A stretch of DNA of 64,000 bases from Halobellus litoreus (lineage in GTDB: Archaea > Halobacteriota > Halobacteria > Halobacteriales > Haloferacaceae). Of this stretch, positions 1 through 8,325 are shown in pieces. The stretch covers positions 372,001-436,000 of the forward strand of contig NZ_JANHAW010000003.1 in the NCBI RefSeq assembly GCF_024464595.1, given 5' to 3'. Positions within the stretch are counted from its first letter, which is position 1. Every line of letters starts with the position of its first letter. Under the pieces are notes generated by a model. The model did not search any database. It worked only from the letters and a program-made list of their open reading frames with translations, and was not told the origin of the DNA. The position numbers and the translations under genes are program-made.

Positions 1-44
1 CGTGCGTACTTTAGTTCCCGCGCTCGAAGAAGGATCTATCAACG

Positions 45-686
45 ATGCCCCGAGCGACGCTCTGTCTGGAGATCCCCGAACAGGTGTGGGTCTCGGCGCT
101 GTCGAAGCGGTACCCCGACGCGGAGTTCACGGTGCTCGCGGCGATGCCCGCGGACGAGACCGGGGTCGGCCTCGTCGAAATCACCGCCGGCGACATCGAA
201 CCGATCGTGACCACCATCGATAGCTACGACACCGTCGTCTCCGTGACGATCCTGGAGGCACAGGCCGACCGCGCGCTGGTCCAGTTCGAGACGACGGAAC
301 CGCTCCTGATCCGCTCGCTGAGCGAAGCGGGGATTCCGCTGGAACTCCCGATAACCATCGTCGACGGTGAGGTGACGCTCGAACTGACCGCGCCCCGGGA
401 GAAGCTCTCGGAACTGGGCGAACTCTTAGAGCAGTTCGGAATCCCGTTCGACCTGCTGTCGATCACCCAGTCGATCGACACCCAGTCGCTCCTCACCGAC
501 GAGCAGTACGAACTCCTCGAGACGGCGATCGACCGCGGCTACTACGACACGCCGCGGACCTGCACCCTCACCGAGCTGGCCGACGCCGTCGGCCTCGCGA
601 AGTCGACCACGAGCGAGAAGCTCCACCGCGCCGAGGGGAAGGTGATAAAGGAGTTCGCCGCGGGCGGGGACGGAGGCCTCGAGTGA
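45..686 (+). CDS. Bat-type HTH_10 transcriptional regulator
   Basis: A 213-aa soluble DNA-binding protein. The last ~60 residues match the HTH_10 (bacterio-opsin activator) helix-turn-helix: a 'LLTDEQYELLETAIDRGYYD' segment is followed by TLTELADAVGL and a recognition helix with KSTTSEKLHRAE. The first ~150 residues are an alpha/beta N-terminal domain as in other haloarchaeal Bat-like regulators, with no recognisable PAS or GAF domain. A TATA-like CTTTAG lies about 30 nt before the ATG, so the transcript is probably leaderless. Such proteins are predicted transcription factors; the target here is unknown. The DUF7521 membrane protein begins 165 nt downstream, an arrangement echoed near 58 kb. 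Confidence 0.85.
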   Translation: MPRATLCLEIPEQVWVSALSKRYPDAEFTVLAAMPADETGVGLVEITAGDIEPIVTTIDSYDTVVSVTILEAQADRALVQFETTEPLLIRSLSEAGIPLELPITIVDGEVTLELTAPREKLSELGELLEQFGIPFDLLSITQSIDTQSLLTDEQYELLETAIDRGYYDTPRTCTLTELADAVGLAKSTTSEKLHRAEGKVIKEFAAGGDGGLE

Positions 687-851
687 GAACGGTGCAACGA
701 CGAATCGATCGGCGCGCCGACGCCGGTGGCGTTTTTGACACTGCGCAACCGCCCCGAACACCTTCGGCGGGATAGCCAGGATGGCCCGCCGTGTACCGAC
801 TGTTACGATGACGAGCCGCTTCGAACACGCGCCAGGAGGGAGGAGACGCAG

Positions 852-1124
852 ATGAGCGTCACGATGAGTGCCGTCGCGCTGAAGACGATCACCCTCCTCC
901 TGGGCGGGTCGATCACGTTCTACTCCCTCCGCGCGTATCGGCGTACCGGGTCCTCGGCGCTCCGCGCGCTGACGGTCGGATTCGGGACGGTCACGGTGGG
1001 CGCGCTGGTCGCTGGCGTCGTCGATCAGTTTTCGCCGCTCGATCCGAGCGTCGCGCTCGTCGTCGAGAGCCTGTTCACGACCGTCGGGTTCGCGGTGATT
1101 CTCTACTCGCTGTACGCTGACTGA
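852..1124 (+). CDS. DUF7521-like small membrane protein
   Basis: A 90-aa protein with three predicted membrane helices (about residues 5-22, 33-53 and 65-85) and a basic loop RAYRRTGSS after the first. I chose the ATG at 852 because the reading frame upstream of it codes for a hydrophilic, unlikely extension. The pattern (helix, R-rich short loop, helix, Asp/Pro turn, helix ending ILYSLY) is shared with the 107-aa protein at 58533-58856, and I assign both to the haloarchaeal DUF7521 family from memory. Its function is unknown. It follows a transcription factor, as that family often does. Confidence 0.7.
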   Translation: MSVTMSAVALKTITLLLGGSITFYSLRAYRRTGSSALRALTVGFGTVTVGALVAGVVDQFSPLDPSVALVVESLFTTVGFAVILYSLYAD

Positions 1125-1204
1125 GCCGTCGGATCGTATCTCAGCACGACGATGCAAACATATTCGGCGAAACGGTTCCCTGACTGGTGATGATAGGTTG
1201 CGGT

Positions 1205-1438
1205 ATGGCAGCCACGACACTCGACCTCAGGGACGTGCCACCGGCGGACCGCCACCCGAAGATCCACGACGCCTTCGAGTCGTTGGAGAGCGGCGAGACC
1301 CTCGAACTCGTCAACGACCACGAACCGAAGCCGCTCTTCTACGAGCTACGGGCGGAGGTTCCGTCGTTCGACGCGGAGGGCTACGAGGTCGAACGGCGGG
1401 GCCCGACCGAGTTCGTCGCCCGCCTGCCGAAGGAGTAG
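1205..1438 (+). CDS. DUF2249 domain protein
   Basis: A 77-aa acidic protein covering one DUF2249 domain: LDLRDVPPADRHPKI, then ESLESGETLELVNDHEPKPL and a C-terminal beta hairpin. The fold is TusA-like and occurs in haloarchaea in clusters with denitrification or redox genes, but its biochemical role is not settled. The ATG at 1205 is preferred over the one at 1187 because homologues start close to 'LDLRDVP'. The next gene starts 9 nt after the stop, so the two are probably cotranscribed. Confidence 0.8.
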   Translation: MAATTLDLRDVPPADRHPKIHDAFESLESGETLELVNDHEPKPLFYELRAEVPSFDAEGYEVERRGPTEFVARLPKE

Positions 1439-1447
1439 GACGACTCG

Positions 1448-1861
1448 ATGACGAGCGTTTCCGTATCGAGGGTCCTCGACGAGGACGTGGAGGTGGTGCG
1501 AGAGCGGATGCACGACGTCGAGACGTTCCTGCGAGCGGCCGGCTTCGACGAGGTGCGCCGGGACGACTCCCGGGTCGTGATCACGAACGAAGTCGGACCG
1601 GCGACCATCGAACTGACCCTCGAACCGTTCGACGACCCCGACGCCGAACTCGCGTACCGACAGCGGGAAGGGATATTCGAGGAGATGGTCACGACCTACA
1701 CGGTGACGAGTGATCAGGCGTCGACGACCGTCGTGGCAGAAACCGAGTTCTCACTCGACGTCGCCCTGGTCGGTTCGGTCCTGGATTCGACGGTCATCAA
1801 ACGCCAGCGACGACGTGAACTTAACGCGCAACTGGCGTATCTCGGTTCCGGAACCGTCTGA
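1448..1861 (+). CDS. SRPBCC-like (polyketide cyclase/START fold) protein
   Basis: A 137-aa soluble protein. It begins with a beta strand VSVSRVLDED, then a helix of the type 'VVRERMHDVETFLRAA', alternating beta strands, and a long C-terminal helix with basic residues (KRQRRRELN). This order is that of the SRPBCC superfamily, which binds hydrophobic ligands in a central cavity. No ligand can be inferred. It sits 9 nt behind the DUF2249 gene and probably shares its transcript. Assignment rests on fold-like pattern and length, not on a catalytic motif. Confidence 0.65.
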   Translation: MTSVSVSRVLDEDVEVVRERMHDVETFLRAAGFDEVRRDDSRVVITNEVGPATIELTLEPFDDPDAELAYRQREGIFEEMVTTYTVTSDQASTTVVAETEFSLDVALVGSVLDSTVIKRQRRRELNAQLAYLGSGTV

Positions 1862-2043
1862 GTCGACCGACCATCGCGTGAGTGCCGACTCAGACGCCCG
1901 AACAGTAGCGTTCGGCTAGATCCTTTACTGTCGATTCGACGAGAAGCTTCACAGGCTGCTATCCGAACGGGTGTTCGGCCGGACGAAGCACGGTCGGTTC
2001 CCCGGTCCCGATTTCGTCTATTTTCATACTTATGAAATATATA

Positions 2044-2775
2044 TTATCCTGATAAATTTTTCGCCACCCGATCGACAGCGGCCGAGAGCGCGTCCAGGAC
2101 CGGCTCGCGGTCCTCGGTAACCAGGTCGTCCGTCGGACTCGCGACGGAGAGCGAACCGAAGACCTCCCCCGCGACGACCACCGGCATCCCGATTGCGTAG
2201 ATGCCGGAGATGTCCTCGCCCTGGTTGATCGCGTACCCGCGTGAGCGGACGTACTCAAGTTCGGTTCGTAAATCGGCAGCGGCGTATCGCTCGTCAGCTG
2301 CCTTCTGGCCGACGATTTCGGCCACACGGTCCTCCGTGAGGTGAGCGAGAATCGCCTTCCCCGCCGCGGTCTGGGTGATCGACGACCAGTCGCCGAGGAG
2401 GAGGTCGGGGTTGTGCGTCGGGTTCGCGCCGGCCCCGTCGACGAACATCAACTTTCCGCGTTCCTCGATAGCGCACCAGGCAGTGCTCCCTGTCCGCTCT
2501 GCGAGCGTCTTCAACGCACTTCGGGACGCCAGATAGAACGGTTGTCGGGACTTGACGGTCGTTCCGACGTGGAACCACTGGTGTGAGAGACGGTACGTTC
2601 CGTCCTCGTTGACGGCGTACCCGTGCGCCGCCATCGTCTGGAGGTGACGGTGTGCAGTGCTCTTCGTGAGTTCGAGGCGGTTGGCGACCTCCGTGACGCC
2701 CATCGGTCCCGTTTCGGCCATCGCCTCGACGATCCGAAAGAGCGTTTCGTCAGCCCCGACGAGAGAGCCGGTCAT
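2044..2775 (-). CDS. IclR family transcriptional regulator
   Basis: A 243-aa IclR-type regulator. Residues ~5-65 form the winged helix (TLFRIVEAMAET, MGVTEVANRLELTKSTAHRHL). Residues ~75-240 form the ligand-binding domain with the family signature around GKAILAHL and 'RGYAINQGEDISGIYAIG'. Family members bind small carbon compounds, often aromatics, and control adjacent catabolic genes. It lies 66 nt downstream of the Rieske gene and points the same way. It has its own TATA-like element (2799-2806, minus strand), so it is likely to control the amidohydrolase-Rieske genes and itself. Confidence 0.93.
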   Translation of the reverse strand: MTGSLVGADETLFRIVEAMAETGPMGVTEVANRLELTKSTAHRHLQTMAAHGYAVNEDGTYRLSHQWFHVGTTVKSRQPFYLASRSALKTLAERTGSTAWCAIEERGKLMFVDGAGANPTHNPDLLLGDWSSITQTAAGKAILAHLTEDRVAEIVGQKAADERYAAADLRTELEYVRSRGYAINQGEDISGIYAIGMPVVVAGEVFGSLSVASPTDDLVTEDREPVLDALSAAVDRVAKNLSG

Positions 2776-2798
2776 ACTCTACAGACGCGAGGGCACGC

Positions 2799-2806
2799 GA
2801 TAAATC
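2799..2806 (-). promoter_or_regulatory. TATA-like element of the IclR gene
   Basis: On the minus strand this reads GATTTATC, centred about 27 nt before the IclR start codon. That is the usual distance for leaderless haloarchaeal transcripts. Confidence 0.45.
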
Positions 2807-2840
2807 TGCGGTCCGGAGCGAGCCGTGGGCCGCGCCGTCG

Positions 2841-3224
2841 CTACTGACCCTTCGGGTCCCCGACGTACACGACACCGTCCTCGACGACGACCTCGTAAGT
2901 CGGCAGCGCGATGTCGTCGTTGCCGAGGTGTTCGCCCGACTCGATGTCGTAGGACCACCCGTGCCAGGGACAGGAGATAACGCACTCCTCGTCCGTGTAA
3001 GTGCGCTCAACGCGCTTTCCGGGCTCTTCGAACTCCCCGATCAGTTTCCGATGTGTCTTCCCCTCACAGACCGGGCCGCCGTCGTGCAGGCAGTAGTTCT
3101 GCAGCGCGTAGTACTCGTCTTCGACCTGTAGGACGCCGACCTCCGTACCGTTCACTTGCACGAACTCGCGGTCCCCGTTCTCGAACGCGTCGTCGGGTTT
3201 GACCTCGACGAGTCCGTCGCTCAT
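2841..3224 (-). CDS. Rieske [2Fe-2S] ferredoxin-like protein
   Basis: A 127-aa single-domain Rieske protein. The cluster ligands are visible as C-x-H in YCLHDGG and C-x-x-H in CPWHGW; the segment between them has an extra charged insertion of ~20 residues (EFEEPGKRVERTY region). There is no membrane segment, so it should be a soluble electron carrier. The start codon overlaps the amidohydrolase stop in an ATGA (3221-3224), so translation is coupled. It probably passes electrons to an oxygenase or reductase not present here, or works with the amidohydrolase pathway. A second such pair lies at 10.7-12.2 kb. Confidence 0.93.
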   Translation of the reverse strand: MSDGLVEVKPDDAFENGDREFVQVNGTEVGVLQVEDEYYALQNYCLHDGGPVCEGKTHRKLIGEFEEPGKRVERTYTDEECVISCPWHGWSYDIESGEHLGNDDIALPTYEVVVEDGVVYVGDPKGQ

Positions 3225-4339
3225 AGGCCGAACACCTCGGCGGCGTTCTCGGAGAGGATACCGCGCTTTTCGTCCTCCGAGAGGAACGGCAGGTCGATGA
3301 CCGTCGTGGGGCGGTCGTAGTCCCAGTGTGGGTAGTCGGAAGCGTACAGCAGTTGCTCCGGGCCGACCATATCCACGCACTTCTCTAAGAACTCCGGATC
3401 GGCCGACACCTCCAGCGGTTGCGTTCCGTAGTAGAAGTCGGTGATGTACTCGCCCGGTTCCTTTTCGAGGAGCGGAGCCTCTTCGGGGCGCTTGAGGTAC
3501 TCCTCGTCGAGGCGGGTGATGAGGGAGGGGAGATACGTCACCCCGGACTCCATAAACGCGACGTCGAGATCGGGGAACTTCTCGGGGACGCCCTGGACCA
3601 CTAGACTGACGATCTGGGACATATTCGACTCGAGGAACCCCAGCGTGTGCGTCTCCAGCATCTCCTGATAGCCGCCGCGGACGTACTCGTCGAGGCCGGC
3701 CCCCCCGGTGTGGAACACCGCCGGCAACCCCATATCCTCGCAGCGCTCGTACAGCGGGTCGTACTTTCGGTTGCCGAGCGGTGGCGTGGCCCCGGCCGTG
3801 ACGAAACACGCTCCGGCGTACTCCTCTGTACCCTCGATACGGTCGAGGATTTCCAGCGACGCGTCGATGTCGGCGTACGGAATCGGGGCCAGCCCGTAGA
3901 TGCCGTCGTCGGGATCGAGCACTTCTTCGCTCATATATTCGACGTACGCCTTCGCGAAGGCCGACTGCCGCGTATCGTCCGCCGTCGTCCCGGCTCCGGC
4001 CAGAATCAGATGCGAGATGAGAAGCGTCTCGTCGACACCGATGGAAGACATCCCCTCGCGGATCCGCTCCGGAGTTTCCGGGGAATCGGGGTACGAGGAG
4101 TGTTCGCGCGTGATCTTGCCGTGTGCCTGTCGATCACCGGTCGAGAACGGGAAGAACGAACTCAGGTTTTGTTTGGCGCCCTTCTCGTCGAAGTTACTTC
4201 CCTCGAACTTGGTCTTCCAGGGTTCGTCCATGTACTCCGCGACGTCAGTGAACGACTCCATATAGTGGCAGTCGCAGTCAACGACGTGATACGAATTCAG
4301 CTCATCGGCTCTCCGAGACGCAGTGTCCGGCTGGGACAT
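3221..4339 (-). CDS. amidohydrolase 2 superfamily protein (ACMSD/LigW-like)
   Basis: A 372-aa metal-dependent hydrolase or decarboxylase of the amidohydrolase-2 group. Visible landmarks are an N-terminal VVDCDCHYMES (metal site, variant of D-x-H-x-H), a central VFHTGG and a C-terminal YASDYPHWDYD, the usual SD-x-P-H motif. Relatives include aminocarboxymuconate-semialdehyde decarboxylase and 5-carboxyvanillate decarboxylase, so an aromatic or ring-cleavage acid is a plausible substrate; this is inference. It is the first gene of an amidohydrolase-Rieske-IclR set, with a strong TATA box about 26 nt upstream. Its paralogue at 11118-12182 shares the ending 'LPSEYLSEFYYGTQPL'-like segment. Confidence 0.9.
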   Translation of the reverse strand: MSQPDTASRRADELNSYHVVDCDCHYMESFTDVAEYMDEPWKTKFEGSNFDEKGAKQNLSSFFPFSTGDRQAHGKITREHSSYPDSPETPERIREGMSSIGVDETLLISHLILAGAGTTADDTRQSAFAKAYVEYMSEEVLDPDDGIYGLAPIPYADIDASLEILDRIEGTEEYAGACFVTAGATPPLGNRKYDPLYERCEDMGLPAVFHTGGAGLDEYVRGGYQEMLETHTLGFLESNMSQIVSLVVQGVPEKFPDLDVAFMESGVTYLPSLITRLDEEYLKRPEEAPLLEKEPGEYITDFYYGTQPLEVSADPEFLEKCVDMVGPEQLLYASDYPHWDYDRPTTVIDLPFLSEDEKRGILSENAAEVFGL

Positions 4340-4360
4340 ACTTCGTAAGTGGAGTAAAAG

Positions 4361-4372
4361 TATATAAATTTA
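4361..4372 (-). promoter_or_regulatory. TATA box of the amidohydrolase-Rieske operon
   Basis: An AT-only 12-mer (TAAATTTATATA on the minus strand) centred ~26 nt before the amidohydrolase ATG in otherwise GC-rich DNA. It is a clear archaeal core promoter for a leaderless transcript. Confidence 0.65.
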
Positions 4373-4442
4373 TTGTAATTCTATAATCAGAACTACTACA
4401 CGTATCCCGCGGCACCGTTTCGATTTCGCCGTTATACTCCCG

Positions 4443-4471
4443 TCAGAATTGCTCTACAGTCGTAATTCTGA
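4443..4471. promoter_or_regulatory. inverted repeat, candidate operator
   Basis: TCAGAATT and AATTCTGA form 8-bp arms separated by 13 nt, about 100 nt upstream of the amidohydrolase-Rieske-IclR genes. It could be an IclR binding site. No second copy is seen upstream of the 10.7-kb module. Confidence 0.3.
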
Positions 4472-4958
4472 TTTGGATAACAAAGTACGGAGCCGGATTT
4501 AACGCTGACTTACTGTCCCAAATGAGGGAACGAAGTTTTACTCGCTACTCTCGGAATTCGTATCAATTTAGAAATACGTATGGGCACAGTGATCGCTTGC
4601 CAAGTCGCCAATCGCGCGCTTATGCCTCCCCAGTAACGACGGTCGGCGGGCTGTGCAGTGCTGGGGACGGGGAAGGGCCGATTCCAACGATACGTCGCCT
4701 TCGACACCGAATGCAATTGCGTCCCGTAATGTGGAACAAGAAATCGAGTCGGGAACGCGTTTAGGATAACAAGCGTACTTTTGTTTGTATCGTGGACTGC
4801 ACACAGTACGAATAGTATCGATATCGTATATTTCGCAGTACGTTCTAGATTCGATATACTTCGCTACCGTCGGAGCGAACGACGACCCGGATACGACTCC
4901 AAACAGTGCGAACACATTCGCCCGGTTCCCTATGCGATCGGGGACCCGAGGTGCGGGT

Positions 4959-5294
4959 ATGAGTACAGACGTAAGCGACGATTCCGCACCGGAAGTCGAG
5001 GACGACGAGCACGACCCTGCCCCCGTGACCGAGCGAGTTCACGACAACTCGTGGTCGGCGAATCTCGAAGGGCCTGAACACGCGGCGAATCGAAGCCTAC
5101 TCGTCGAACAGGCGATCGACGCCGTCGAACACACCACACCCGGAAACCACGTCAATCTGGTCACGCACGGCGCCCACGGGCATCCGGAGACGTACCTCTA
5201 CGATGCACTCGACGACGCCTACGGTGACGAGGTGGAGTGGGAGTACGTCGATCAGTGCGGCTGCGGCGGCCACGTGGTCAGGGTGCGTCCCTGA
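4959..5294 (+). CDS. CGCGG-type putative rSAM-modified RiPP protein
   Basis: A 111-aa very acidic protein ending in VDQCGCGGHVVRVRP. The C-terminal CGCGG, the preceding 'NHVNLVTHGAHGHPETYLYD' and the 'VHDNSWSANLE' segment match, from memory, the haloarchaeal family named CGCGG rSAM-modified RiPP protein. The first ~30 residues are a low-complexity acidic leader (DDSAPEVEDDEHDPAP). The two cysteines in a glycine-rich tail would be the place of modification. No radical SAM or SPASM enzyme lies in this window, so any maturase must be encoded elsewhere. The next gene on the same strand starts 70 nt downstream. The ATG at 4959 is chosen because the frame upstream is not acidic and contains no conserved segment. 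Confidence 0.72.
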   Translation: MSTDVSDDSAPEVEDDEHDPAPVTERVHDNSWSANLEGPEHAANRSLLVEQAIDAVEHTTPGNHVNLVTHGAHGHPETYLYDALDDAYGDEVEWEYVDQCGCGGHVVRVRP

Positions 5295-5364
5295 TCGGCC
5301 ACTCACCGGATTCCCGAACTCGTTCGGCACTATCGATACCACCATCGGGCGTCGAGTGGGAAGT

Positions 5365-5961
5365 ATGGTCGAGATTCCGTCCCCGTTCGGGAGCGACGAC
5401 GGCGGACACTTCGACGACCCCGACGCGTTCGTCGCCGATCACCTCCCCGAACCGGGACCGTTCCTGATCGATCAATCCGTTCTTGCCGACGACGACCACG
5501 TCGAGGTCCACGAGGTAGCCAGGACCGTGTTCGAAGAGCGAGGCGTCTACGATATGACGTTCGGCTACAACCTCGCGCGATTGAACGCCGACGCTCGTCA
5601 TCCGAACGCCGGCTATCGGTACGCGGAAGCGAAGGAGTCGAACGACCTCCGGGCCGAATTCACCCCAACGACGCCGTTCTGTCCCCAGAGTCACACGCTC
5701 GCGATCGGTTCCTTCCGCGCGTGGAACGGACTATCGGACAGACACCAGTACGACGTCGTGCGTGTCCGGGTACATCCGATGCACAACGAGTCCGCGGAGA
5801 TCAACCGACGGTTGACGGCGGCGGAGGAAACCTACCGCGAAACCGGCTCGGTTTCGGACACTCCGACGGAGAGCGAGCCTGGGAGCTCGACGGGGGCCGG
5901 TAGGACTGGAAGCGATGCGAGTGGTCGGGAAGCCGATTTCGAACCCGAATCCCCGTTCTGA
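5365..5961 (+). CDS. CP-motif protein, possibly MIP18/DUF59-like
   Basis: A 198-aa protein I do not firmly recognise. Residues ~65-75 read VYDMTFGYNLARL, ~100-118 read TPTTPFCPQSHTLAIGSF, and ~130-145 read VVRVRVHPMHNESAEIN. This order, with one cysteine in a C-P motif and a later V-x-V-x-x-P strand, resembles the MIP18/DUF59 domain used in Fe-S cluster assembly; that is a pattern-level guess. The C-terminal ~45 residues are Ser/Gly/Glu-rich and disordered. It lies 70 nt behind the CGCGG gene and may work with it. The ATG at 5365 is used, since upstream in-frame codons overlap the CGCGG gene. Confidence 0.55.
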   Translation: MVEIPSPFGSDDGGHFDDPDAFVADHLPEPGPFLIDQSVLADDDHVEVHEVARTVFEERGVYDMTFGYNLARLNADARHPNAGYRYAEAKESNDLRAEFTPTTPFCPQSHTLAIGSFRAWNGLSDRHQYDVVRVRVHPMHNESAEINRRLTAAEETYRETGSVSDTPTESEPGSSTGAGRTGSDASGREADFEPESPF

Positions 5962-6084
5962 GTCGCTGACGGTGGGTTTTCCGCTGAAGGAGGGTAGAAG
6001 CGATATCGAGTTCCATCGGTCTCACCGTCGTGGACGAAGTGGGGGAAAATACGTTGCGGCGGGGCTCGATTCGAACTCTTTTTG

Positions 6085-6102
6085 ACTGACCGGACAGTCA
6101 GT
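6085..6102. promoter_or_regulatory. TetR operator palindrome
   Basis: ACTGAC-CGGACA-GTCAGT forms a perfect 6-bp-arm inverted repeat, 23 nt before the TetR start codon. The sequence (TGAC..GTCA with a short core) is typical of TetR-family operators, and the position overlaps the expected core promoter. It suggests autorepression of the tetR-MATE operon. Confidence 0.6.
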
Positions 6103-6124
6103 TGTAACAACGACAAGTAACCAA

Positions 6125-6754
6125 ATGACCGACGCCCCAACCGACATCCTCCACGCGACGCATCGCGCGCTCTGCGAGCACGGGTATGCCGAGCTGACGA
6201 TGCAGGACATCGCCGACGAGACGGACCTGAGCAAGGCCTCGATCCATTACCACTACGACTGCAAGCACGATCTCCTGGTGGCGTTCCTGGACCACCTCTA
6301 CGAGCGGTTCGAAGAGCGAATCGACGACCCTGACGGCGAGACGCCGGCGGAGCGCCTCTGTACGCTCGTCGACTCGCTTATGGCGAGACAGTCGGACGCA
6401 CCGGCGTTTCAGACGGCGCTGTTGGAGATCAAGGCCCAGTCCCCCTACGACGACGCGTTCCGCAAGCGACTGCAGCGATTCGACGACGCGTTCACCGACG
6501 CGGTTCGCGAGGTCGTCTCGGAGGGCGTCGCGGACGGGACCTTCAGGGAAGACGTCGATCCCGACGTCGTGGCGTCGTTCCTCACGACGTTCGTCAACGG
6601 AGCCCAGACGCGTCACGTCGGCGTCGGACACCCGCTCGACGAGTCAGCGGAGGCGGTTCACGGGTATATCGGCGATCGGCTTTTATCCGATTCGAGAGCG
6701 AACGTCGCCGTCGGTTCGAGCGAGGGCGTCGACGTCGGAGGCGCGTCCGAATGA
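6125..6754 (+). CDS. TetR/AcrR family transcriptional regulator
   Basis: A 209-aa regulator. Residues 7-50 are the TetR HTH (ILHATHRALCEHGYAELTMQ, then ADETDLSKASIHYHYDCKHDL). The remaining ~150 residues are a helical ligand-binding domain. It overlaps the MATE transporter by ATGA (6751-6754) and is preceded by a matching palindromic operator. The likely role is repression of the efflux gene until a toxic ligand binds. The C-terminal ~20 residues are Gly/Ser-rich. Confidence 0.93.
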   Translation: MTDAPTDILHATHRALCEHGYAELTMQDIADETDLSKASIHYHYDCKHDLLVAFLDHLYERFEERIDDPDGETPAERLCTLVDSLMARQSDAPAFQTALLEIKAQSPYDDAFRKRLQRFDDAFTDAVREVVSEGVADGTFREDVDPDVVASFLTTFVNGAQTRHVGVGHPLDESAEAVHGYIGDRLLSDSRANVAVGSSEGVDVGGASE

Positions 6755-8217
6755 GCCTCCTCGATCGGATCGATTCGTTGCTAAAGGGACCCGAGGAATT
6801 GAACCTGACGAGCGGGGGAATCGCCAAGCCGCTGTTTTATCTCTCGCTGCCGATCGTCATCACGAACCTGCTCCAGACGGCCTACAACCTCGCGGACACG
6901 TTCTGGCTGGGGCAGTTCAGCACGGAAGCACTGGCGGCGATCAGTTTCGCCTTCCCGATGGTGTTTCTCCTGATCTCCCTCGGGATGGGCCTCTCGGTCG
7001 CCGGAAGCGTGCTCGTCGCCCAGCACATCGGGGCGGACGAGGAGGATGAAGCCGAGTACGCCGCGTCCCAGACGGTCGCGTTCTCGATCATCGGTTCGAT
7101 CATCCTCGGGTTCTTCGGCTACTTCGCCGTCGGCCCGTTCATCGGTTTCCTCGGTGCGTCGCCCGCGGTGCACCCGCTCGCGACGGGGTATATGCAGGTG
7201 ATCTCGGCCGGGATGCCGTTTATGTTCGGCTTCTTCGTGTTCATCGCCCTGATGCGCGGGTACGGCGACACCGTCACGCCGATGTTGGTGATGTTCGGCT
7301 CCGTCGTCCTGAACATCGCGATCGATCCGATCCTCATCTTCGGATTCGACAGCAACCCGCTGTTCGGAATGCTCGGAATGCGCGGTCTCGAGGCGACGCT
7401 GCTCGCGGCGACGGGGTACACCGGTTCCGGGATCACCGGCGCGGCGATTGCGACGGTGTTCTCCCGGGCGCTGGCCTTCATCGTCGGCATCGCGGTGATG
7501 CTGCAGGGCGTTCGCGGGGTGATGATCCATCCGAGTCAGATGCGACCGAACTTCGCTTACCTCCGTCAACTGCTCGACATCGGCCTGCCGGCCTCCGTCG
7601 AGGTGACCGGCCGCTCGCTCTCGGTGAACCTGCTGCTCCTAGTGGTCGGGATGTTCCCGACGACCGTGGTGGCCTCGTTCGGGATCGGCGTCCGCGTCTT
7701 CTCGGTCATCTTCCTCCCCGCAATCGCAGTCGCTCGGGGTGTCGAAACGATGACCGGCCAGAACATCGGCGCGGAGAAGCCAGAGCGCGCCGGGGCGGCA
7801 GCGGACTTCGCTGCAAAGACGATGTTCGTCGTCCTCACGGCTATGGGCGCGATCGCGCTGTTCGCCGCCGAACCCATCGTGGCGGTCTTCACCAACGATC
7901 CGGCGGTAATCGAGGAAGGCGGCAACTTCCTGCGATACGTCGCGCCGAGTTTCGGATTCATCGGCGTGATGCGGGCTTACACGGGAAGCTTTCGGGGAGC
8001 AGGCAGGACACTCACCGCTGCCGCAATATCGGTCATAATGCTGGGACTCATTCGGATTCCCGTCGCCTACGGCGCCTCGCTCAGTTGGGGGGCAGAGGGA
8101 ATCTGGCTGGCGTTCCCAATCTCCAACGTCGCGGGCGCGCTCATCGCCTTCGCGTGGTACCGTCGAGGCTCCTGGCAGACCGGATCCGTCCGTCGTCCGA
8201 CCCCGGCCGACGACTGA
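6751..8217 (+). CDS. MATE family multidrug/cation efflux transporter
   Basis: A 488-aa integral membrane protein with about 12 helices in two repeats. Signature segments include 'IAKPLFYLSLPIVITNLLQT', TFWLGQFSTEALAAIS near the N-terminus, and the second-half NLLLLVVGMFPTTVVASFGIGVR. It should export organic cations, driven by Na+ or H+. It is translationally coupled to the TetR gene and so probably induced by the exported compound. The length is usual for the family. Confidence 0.95.
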   Translation: MSLLDRIDSLLKGPEELNLTSGGIAKPLFYLSLPIVITNLLQTAYNLADTFWLGQFSTEALAAISFAFPMVFLLISLGMGLSVAGSVLVAQHIGADEEDEAEYAASQTVAFSIIGSIILGFFGYFAVGPFIGFLGASPAVHPLATGYMQVISAGMPFMFGFFVFIALMRGYGDTVTPMLVMFGSVVLNIAIDPILIFGFDSNPLFGMLGMRGLEATLLAATGYTGSGITGAAIATVFSRALAFIVGIAVMLQGVRGVMIHPSQMRPNFAYLRQLLDIGLPASVEVTGRSLSVNLLLLVVGMFPTTVVASFGIGVRVFSVIFLPAIAVARGVETMTGQNIGAEKPERAGAAADFAAKTMFVVLTAMGAIALFAAEPIVAVFTNDPAVIEEGGNFLRYVAPSFGFIGVMRAYTGSFRGAGRTLTAAAISVIMLGLIRIPVAYGASLSWGAEGIWLAFPISNVAGALIAFAWYRRGSWQTGSVRRPTPADD

Positions 8218-8325
8218 GACCGGACGGGCCCCGAAGAGTCGAAACGGCGATTTTCGTCAGCAAGCGATAGCATCAACTCGGCGCGTAATCGGGTCGACCG
8301 AAGAACGGGTCGCCGCGAGAGAAAA

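Larger units (their letters stand above)
4340..4958. other. 619-nt intergenic region
   Basis: No gene is supported here. It is AT-richer than its surroundings, as befits a regulatory region. It holds the amidohydrolase promoter, the inverted repeat at 4443-4471 and a direct repeat GGATAACAA at 4475-4483 and 4764-4772. Open frames in it lack family resemblance and haloarchaeal acidic composition. Confidence 0.5.
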
